Of a stretch of DNA of 17,531 bases, positions 13,151 through 17,531 are shown piece after piece. Positions within the stretch are counted from its first letter, which is position 1, and each line of letters opens with the position of its first letter. The stretch is taken from contig JAUWNP010000087.1 in NCBI GenBank assembly GCA_030612585.1, positions 1 to 17,531 on the forward strand. The letters run 5' to 3'. Below the pieces are notes generated by a model. The model made no database searches. It saw only the letters and a list, made by a program, of their open reading frames with translations, and was not told where the DNA came from. The stretch comes from Anaerolineae bacterium (GTDB lineage: Bacteria; Chloroflexota; Anaerolineae; B4-G1). The position numbers were made by a program, and so were the translations under genes.

Positions 13151-15619
13151 TTGAGTAAACGTAAACGTAAGAGACAGCGTCACGCGCCGCCTGCGCAGAG
13201 GTCGCGCCGACATCGCCAGGGGACGAACAAGTTGCAGGCGATTCTCAAACAGGCTGACAGCCTGATTGACCACGGTCGTACCCAGGAAGCCATCGCTCTC
13301 CTGGAGCCACTGTTGGCATCCTACCCGCGTGTGGCCGATCTGCACTACTACGTCGGTTACGCCCACGTCAAGGCTGGCGACATCTGGGGTGGGCTGGTAG
13401 GATACGAACGGGCGATGGAATTGGGCCGGGATCCAAGCCATTGGCTGCCATTGGCCTCGCTCTACCTGGAACTCGAGTTGAACGTGCATGCCCTGCGCGC
13501 TTTTCGCCAGGCGCTAAAGCGACAGGCCGACGTCCCGATGATTGACGAAGTGCGCGAGGCGGTAGCCTCGTTGGAGAAAGACATTCTGGAGACCGCACAT
13601 AATCTTGGTCTTCCAGTGGCACGAGTCGAAAAAGGCCTCCGTTACCTGGAGAACGGTCAGCGCGCACTGCATAAGAATGACTTTCCGGCCTGCGTCGGTG
13701 CCAGCCAGCGAGCCATCAAGTTGCTGGCCGATTGGCCCCCGCCTCGCAACAACCTTTCCCTGGCGCTGTTCTACGATGGTCAACCGGAAAAGGCCATTGC
13801 TACCGCACGCCAGGTGCTCTCGCAAGCCCCGGACAACGTTCAGGCGCTGAGTAATGCCATCTGTTTCCTGGCCTGGACGGGACAAGAGGCAGATGCGCGG
13901 GTGTTGTGGGCGCAGTTGAAGGAAATCCCACCACAGGGGAATAGCGATCGCCGCAAGATGGCGGAAGCGGCCGCCATCTTGAACGAAGACGAGAGTGTGT
14001 ATCACCTGCTACGTCCCTTGGCCAAATCGGAAGGGAGGCGGCAGGGAATGCCTGGATTATCCTGGCAGACACGGCTATTCCTGGCCGTCGCCGAAGCCAA
14101 TACCGGCCGTCGCGCCGCGCGACCCCATCTGAAGGCGTTGCGGAACGACCTGCCGTGGGCAGGCGAGTTGCTGGCGGCGCTGGAGGCCGGGCGACCGGGG
14201 CCGGGTTGGGCCGAGCGTTTCCCCTACTTCCACAGCACCGAACTCATGCCTATGCCAAGGATAGGCGAGTTCGTTGACCTGGTCGGCCGCGAGGATGAGA
14301 CGTCGCCCCGGAGATTTCGCAGCCAGGTGGCGCGCTTCGTCGCTCGTTTCCCCCAAATTGTCCTCATGGCAGAGAAGATGATCTGGGAAGACAACCAGCC
14401 CGACGCCGGGGTCGCGATTCTGGCGACCGTCGCCACTCCGGCTGCTTACGCTGCCCTGCGCCGCTTTGGGTTGAGCCAGGCCGGTGAAGACGAGGTGCGC
14501 ATGCAGGCGCTCATCAGTCTTATACAGGCGGGCGAGATCGCACAAGATGAAACGTTGCGCGTGTGGGGCGGAGGGGAGTGGCGGGAGGTGCAACTGCGCC
14601 AGCACGAGATTTCGGACGAGCCCAAGACGCAGTACAGGCCGGACGTGGCAAGACTGTTGGATCAAGGTTTGAGCGCTTTCCAGCAGGACGACTATGAAAA
14701 GGCCGAGCGGCTGTTCCGCCGCATGTTGGAATTGGAACCCCGCGCCAGAGAAGCGTGCAACAATCTCGGCACGATCCATGCCCGTCGCGGGGAGCACGCG
14801 CAAGCCAGGGAGATGTTCCAGGCGGCGCTGGAGATAGATCCGACCTACGTGTTTCCGCGCTGCAACCTGGCCGTGTATCTCCTGGACGAGGATGACGTCG
14901 AAGGGGCAGATGCCATGTTGCAGCCTTTGGCCAGCGCGACGCACTTTCGCCCGCAGGAGATGGCGTTCTACTCCTATACCCAGGCCCGCATTCTGATGCA
15001 GCGGGAGGAATACGAGGCGGCTCGCCGCGCTTTGCGGGCCGCGCTGCAGATATCGCCTGATTACAAGCCGGCCGAGAGCCTGCTGGAGCGCCTCGAAAGG
15101 ATCACCAGCATTGAGACGGGCTTCGAGTCCTTCATGGAGCAGCAGCGCAAGCGTGATCAGGCCAAACGCGACCGGCTACAGGCCAGACTCTCCACGCTGG
15201 AGCCGGCGCTCGCCGAGGCACTATCCATCTACACCAAGGACGTGCTCACCGGAATGGCGCGCGTGGTCGTGCGCTGGGGTGGATGGTCGGCACTGCGCAA
15301 GGCGGAGTTGATCGAACGGATAGCCACCGAACTCGGCGACCCGGACAATCTGGAACGAGTGGTTGGCGATCTGAACGAAGATGAACACTCTGCGCTGCGC
15401 CAGGTGCTGGCGCACGATGGGGCTATACCCTGGCAGGATTTCGACGCTACCTACGGAAACGACCTGGAGGAATCTCCATACTGGCAATGGCACGTGCCGG
15501 AGACGACTATGGGCCGCTTGCGGCTGCGCGGGCTGCTGGTGGAAACGACGGTAGATGGCGAACTGTTGGTCGCTGTGCCGTCTGAATTGCGGCATCTCCT
15601 GGGAGAGATGCTGAACTGA
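13151..15619 (+). CDS. TPR-repeat protein with SAP-like and winged-helix-like C-terminal regions
   Basis: An 822-residue cytosolic protein, with no signal peptide or membrane segment. The first 25 residues are very basic (KRKRKRQRH...RSRRHRQG), possibly nucleic-acid binding. TPR-like helical repeats occupy about 28-130, 150-260 and 500-640, e.g. YEKAERLFRRMLELEP and HAQAREMFQAALEIDP. After a charged coiled-coil linker (about 645-685), residues about 690-725 (YTKDVLTGMARVVVRWGGW...LRKAELIERIA) resemble a SAP/Rho-N helix-extension-helix. The last 85 residues (LNEDEHSALRQVLAHDGAIP...GRLRLRGLLVE...VAVPSELRHLL) look like a winged-helix unit as in XPB-type helicase N-domains. The start is TTG, with GGAGG six bases upstream; no better ATG exists nearby. 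No enzyme motif is visible. The function is unknown; scaffold or nucleic-acid-linked adaptor is an inference. Confidence 0.85.
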   Translation: MSKRKRKRQRHAPPAQRSRRHRQGTNKLQAILKQADSLIDHGRTQEAIALLEPLLASYPRVADLHYYVGYAHVKAGDIWGGLVGYERAMELGRDPSHWLPLASLYLELELNVHALRAFRQALKRQADVPMIDEVREAVASLEKDILETAHNLGLPVARVEKGLRYLENGQRALHKNDFPACVGASQRAIKLLADWPPPRNNLSLALFYDGQPEKAIATARQVLSQAPDNVQALSNAICFLAWTGQEADARVLWAQLKEIPPQGNSDRRKMAEAAAILNEDESVYHLLRPLAKSEGRRQGMPGLSWQTRLFLAVAEANTGRRAARPHLKALRNDLPWAGELLAALEAGRPGPGWAERFPYFHSTELMPMPRIGEFVDLVGREDETSPRRFRSQVARFVARFPQIVLMAEKMIWEDNQPDAGVAILATVATPAAYAALRRFGLSQAGEDEVRMQALISLIQAGEIAQDETLRVWGGGEWREVQLRQHEISDEPKTQYRPDVARLLDQGLSAFQQDDYEKAERLFRRMLELEPRAREACNNLGTIHARRGEHAQAREMFQAALEIDPTYVFPRCNLAVYLLDEDDVEGADAMLQPLASATHFRPQEMAFYSYTQARILMQREEYEAARRALRAALQISPDYKPAESLLERLERITSIETGFESFMEQQRKRDQAKRDRLQARLSTLEPALAEALSIYTKDVLTGMARVVVRWGGWSALRKAELIERIATELGDPDNLERVVGDLNEDEHSALRQVLAHDGAIPWQDFDATYGNDLEESPYWQWHVPETTMGRLRLRGLLVETTVDGELLVAVPSELRHLLGEMLN

Positions 15620-15624
15620 CAGCG

Positions 15625-15759
15625 ATGAACCATCCCATTCTGGACCAACCTGAAGTACTGCGAGTAAAGCGGTTGGTCCTGATCCCCGGTGCAGACCACA
15701 ACGACCTGATGATGGTCGGAATGTCACAGTACTTTGAAGCGATCCATCTGGTTAATTGA
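15625..15759 (+). pseudogene. Remnant of an alpha/beta-hydrolase C-terminus
   Basis: A 44-codon frame starting 5 bases after the TPR gene stop encodes LVLIPGADHNDLMMVG followed by SQYFEAIHLVN and a stop. The pattern LxxIPGAxHND...YFxAI is the end of bacterial alpha/beta-hydrolases, where the His is the catalytic histidine. No nucleophile elbow or upstream domain is present, so only the tail survives. The frame closes inside TAATTGAC, the left end of the repeat element that follows, and lacks the usual last residues. No ribosome site precedes the ATG. Translation of a free 44-residue peptide is unlikely. Confidence 0.6.
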
Positions 15760-15899
15760 CAAAACTCTGGTATCCTCAAGGTTGGCCGGAAATGGGACGC
15801 AGATCAACGCAGATGGACGCTGATTCTCTGGTTTTTATCTGCAAATGATCTGCGAAAATCTGCGTGAATCTGCGTCCTAGAGGATTTGTCAGTCAATTA
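15753..15899. repeat. 147-bp inverted-repeat element between the hydrolase remnant and acuC
   Basis: TAATTGAC (15753-15760) and GTCAATTA (15892-15899) are inverted ends. Inside, GGACGCAGAT (15795-15804) is complemented by ATCTGCGTCC (15868-15877), with further GCAGAT/ATCTGC copies between. Sequences built on ACGCAGAT...ATCTGCGT are frequent interspersed repeats in environmental bacterial genomes. The segment codes for nothing and accounts for most of the gap 15620-15927. Confidence 0.7.
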
Positions 15900-15916
15900 G
15901 GTCAGAGTGGTATAGG
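15886..15916 (+). promoter_or_regulatory. Possible acuC promoter
   Basis: TTGTCA (15886-15891) lies 19 bases before TATAGG (15911-15916), which has a TG extension (TGG immediately upstream). The spacing is long and the -10 imperfect. The -35 would be donated by the right end of the repeat element. Confidence 0.35.
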
Positions 15917-15927
15917 GAGACAAGACG

Positions 15928-17058
15928 ATGGAAGCCGCCTTCATCTGCACAAAGGAACTGTGGTCGCAGGGCTTCGGCGGGACGCACCCGTTGAAACCGG
16001 AACGGCTGAAGCGCACTTATGAACTACTCATGGCTTATCGAGCCTTCGACGCGCCCGGCTCGCACCTGGTGCCGCCACACCCGGCCAGCCGCGAGGAGTT
16101 GCTCCTGTTTCACACCGCGGAATACGTGGACGCCGTCGCCAGGATGAGTCGTGGAGAAGCACATCACCTGGCCAGACGATACAACTTCCGCCCCGACGAG
16201 ACCCCCGTCTTCCCCGGTATGTACGAAACTGAGGGTCTCAAGGTGGGAGCGGCTCTGACGGGGGCCAGGTTGATCGCCGAAGGGCAGACGCAAGTGGCCT
16301 TCAGCATTGCCGGGGGGATGCACCATGCGCGGCTTGCTTTGGCCTCCGGTTTTTGCATCTTCAACGATTGTGCGGTTGCCATCCATTGGTTGATGCGCCA
16401 GGGGCTGCGGGTGGCTTACGTAGACATTGATGTGCACCATGGCGATGGGGTCCAGGCCGCTTTCTACGACACCGATCAGGTGCTGACCATCTCATTGCAT
16501 CAGGCGGGCATCCGTTTTTATCCCGGCACTGGCTTCCCTGAAGAGATAGGGACCGGCGCTGGATATGGCTATAGCATCAACGTGCCTTTCCTGCCCTATA
16601 CCGACGACGAACTGTATCTGTGGGCCTTTCGCCAGGTGGTGCCACCGTTGGTCCGCCAGTTCGCCCCCGATGTGCTGGTGACCCAGGTGGGCGTGGACAC
16701 CCACTACCGCGATCCGCTGGCTATGCTGATGCTGACGACCCAGGGCTACGTCGCCTTGATCGAGGAACTCAAGACGTTGGCCGATACCATCGGGCGCTGG
16801 CTGGCCTTCGGCGGCGGGGGATACGCCGTGGACGTGGTGCCGCGCGCCTGGACGCTGGCCTATGGTCTGATGTCGGGGCAGACCTTCCCGGATGAACTCC
16901 CACCTGCATACAGCGAACGCTACGGCCCCGGCCGATTGCACGACACCGCAGGCCCGGAGCCGGCGGAAGCGTGGGTGATTGAGCAGACTCGCGAGTACGT
17001 CGAAAAAAGCATCGCTGCCCTCAAGGGCCAGACACAAGATGTGTGGCGATGGGAGTAG
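15928..17058 (+). CDS. acuC: AcuC-type histone-deacetylase-family protein (class I-like lysine deacetylase)
   Basis: A 376-residue zinc-dependent amidohydrolase of the HDAC/AcuC fold. In Bacillus, AcuC removes acetyl groups from acetyl-CoA synthetase and so switches it on. The active site is complete: the tandem histidines HH (132-133) in AGGMHHARLA, the charge-relay and zinc motif DIDVHHGDG (D166-G174) with zinc ligands D168 and H170, third ligand D257 in VGVDTHYRDPL, and the transition-state tyrosine Y299 in GGGGYAVD. Length is typical. GGGAG lies 8 bases before the ATG. No acetoin genes adjoin; the nearest possible substrate enzyme is the acyl-CoA ligase 3 kb away, transcribed on the opposite strand. 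Polyamine- or small-amide-deacetylase activity is an alternative in this superfamily. Confidence 0.92.
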   Translation: MEAAFICTKELWSQGFGGTHPLKPERLKRTYELLMAYRAFDAPGSHLVPPHPASREELLLFHTAEYVDAVARMSRGEAHHLARRYNFRPDETPVFPGMYETEGLKVGAALTGARLIAEGQTQVAFSIAGGMHHARLALASGFCIFNDCAVAIHWLMRQGLRVAYVDIDVHHGDGVQAAFYDTDQVLTISLHQAGIRFYPGTGFPEEIGTGAGYGYSINVPFLPYTDDELYLWAFRQVVPPLVRQFAPDVLVTQVGVDTHYRDPLAMLMLTTQGYVALIEELKTLADTIGRWLAFGGGGYAVDVVPRAWTLAYGLMSGQTFPDELPPAYSERYGPGRLHDTAGPEPAEAWVIEQTREYVEKSIAALKGQTQDVWRWE

Positions 17059-17075
17059 AATCTAGGTAATCGTTC

Positions 17076-17173
17076 AGACCTCCGAGGTTTTGACCGCATA
17101 TTTGGCCTGGAAAGTGAGCAATATGTCGTTACAATCTTCCAGGAGAGCGCTATTTGGCAAACCTCGGAGGTCT
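17076..17173. repeat. 98-bp element with perfect 15-bp inverted ends
   Basis: AGACCTCCGAGGTTT (17076-17090) and its exact complement (17159-17173) bound 68 bases that contain a nested CCTGGAA/TTCCAGG pair. TTT follows the right end, so a transcript coming from acuC would form a hairpin plus short U-run, and it may work as its terminator. No coding capacity is seen in 17059-17235. The ends read like a widespread interspersed palindrome. Confidence 0.75.
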
Positions 17174-17235
17174 TTTGCTGGCATTTTATCACCTCCCTGA
17201 ACGCTTGCGAATCTAGATCTGACCGATGTTCCTAT

Positions 17236-17264
17236 TTGTCATCCCTGTCACCCCGGCGTATAAT
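17236..17264 (+). promoter_or_regulatory. Strong promoter of the Trypco1 gene
   Basis: TTGTCA (17236-17241) and TATAAT (17259-17264) are separated by exactly 17 bases; 11 of 12 consensus positions match. The leader to the ATG at 17316 is about 45 bases. Confidence 0.85.
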
Positions 17265-17287
17265 CTACGTGAAATGGACTTGGCAAA

Positions 17288-17302
17288 ACGAATGTCATTC
17301 GT
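17288..17302. repeat. 15-bp palindrome in the Trypco1 leader
   Basis: ACGAATG and CATTCGT are perfect inverted copies around a single T. The site lies about 17-31 bases downstream of the expected transcription start and directly before the ribosome site GAGGTGA. Its symmetry and place suit a dimeric repressor operator or an RNA hairpin limiting translation; both are inferences. Confidence 0.6.
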
Positions 17303-17315
17303 GAGGTGAGACATT

Positions 17316-17531
17316 ATGGCGACCTATATTGAGTATGAACTAGAAGACGGCACCACAGTACTGATCGAAAGCAGCGAGCCGGGAAGCGGAGTGGTCAGAG
17401 CCAGCCGTGACAAGGAAGGAAACGTGATCAAGAAGGCCGGCCAAAAGTTCGAGGCCGCTCTCGCGGGGATCAAACCATGGGCGGCTGCCTTACGCCGGCA
17501 ACTGGACGATCTTCTGGCCGATGAAATCGAG
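17316..17531 (+). CDS. Trypsin-co-occurring domain 1 (Trypco1, CU044_2847-type) protein, cut by window end
   Basis: The first 72 residues of a gene that continues past the window. It begins MATYIEYELEDGTTVLIE, followed by SGVVRASRDKEG, KKAGQKFEAALAGIKPWA and LRRQLDDLL. This is the pattern of the small Trypco1 family: a beta-hairpin start with GTTVLVE, a GVVRA strand, and an amphipathic helix with F-EAL--IKP. In published comparative work such proteins sit beside trypsin-like serine proteases in NTP-dependent conflict (defence-like) systems. The ATG has GAGGTGA about 7 bases upstream, and the gene has a strong promoter of its own. The partner genes are not visible. Confidence 0.75.
   Translation, partial: MATYIEYELEDGTTVLIESSEPGSGVVRASRDKEGNVIKKAGQKFEAALAGIKPWAAALRRQLDDLLADEIE

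Overview
The window looks like a chromosomal segment of a GC-rich, free-living bacterium, most likely a member of the Chloroflexota (Anaerolineae-like). This is an inference from gene content: a DivIC/FtsB-type protein of the form common there, a PASTA Ser/Thr kinase carrying a beta-sandwich module otherwise typical of Chloroflexota membrane glycosyltransferases, FtsH, and a TTG-started TPR protein. The very high density of short palindromic interspersed repeats fits as well. No marker gene such as rRNA is present, so the placement is provisional.

Layout. 1-81 is probably the tail of an upstream gene. 156-2390 (+) is a DinG/XPD-type Fe-S helicase whose reading frame has absorbed three unrelated repeat-like insertions. 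2391-2842 is a repeat-rich spacer with a decayed ATPase tail. 2843-6735 is a minus-strand block, read right to left: diacylglycerol-kinase-like enzyme, SecG, membrane-anchored peptide-type solute-binding protein, tRNA-Leu(CAG), FtsB/DivIC-like protein, initiator tRNA-fMet. Most of these units have their own near-consensus promoter, and several have a hairpin terminator. 6745-6804 is a back-to-back divergent promoter pair feeding the lipid kinase (-) and a PASTA Ser/Thr kinase (+, 6872-8788). The kinase is followed by ftsH (+, 8903-10846) with a strong terminator. 11192-12916 (-) is a FadD-type acyl-CoA ligase. Divergent from it is a TPR protein with SAP-like and winged-helix-like C-terminal parts (+, 13151-15619). 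After it come an alpha/beta-hydrolase remnant, a small repeat element, an AcuC-type deacetylase (+, 15928-17058), another 98-bp inverted-repeat element, and a strong promoter driving a gene cut by the window end. That last gene matches the trypsin-co-occurring domain 1 (Trypco1) family.

Functionally, most of the window is core cell-envelope and housekeeping biology: secretion, lipid phosphorylation, division, membrane proteolysis, envelope-sensing kinase, initiator tRNA and fatty-acid activation. These genes sit as single-gene transcription units rather than one operon. The only hint of an accessory or conflict system is the Trypco1 gene at the right edge; its partners would lie outside the window. 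The other unusual signals are in the non-coding DNA: at least eight different palindromic or repetitive families, two gene remnants abutting them, and promoters whose -35 boxes are built over the stop codon of the preceding gene.
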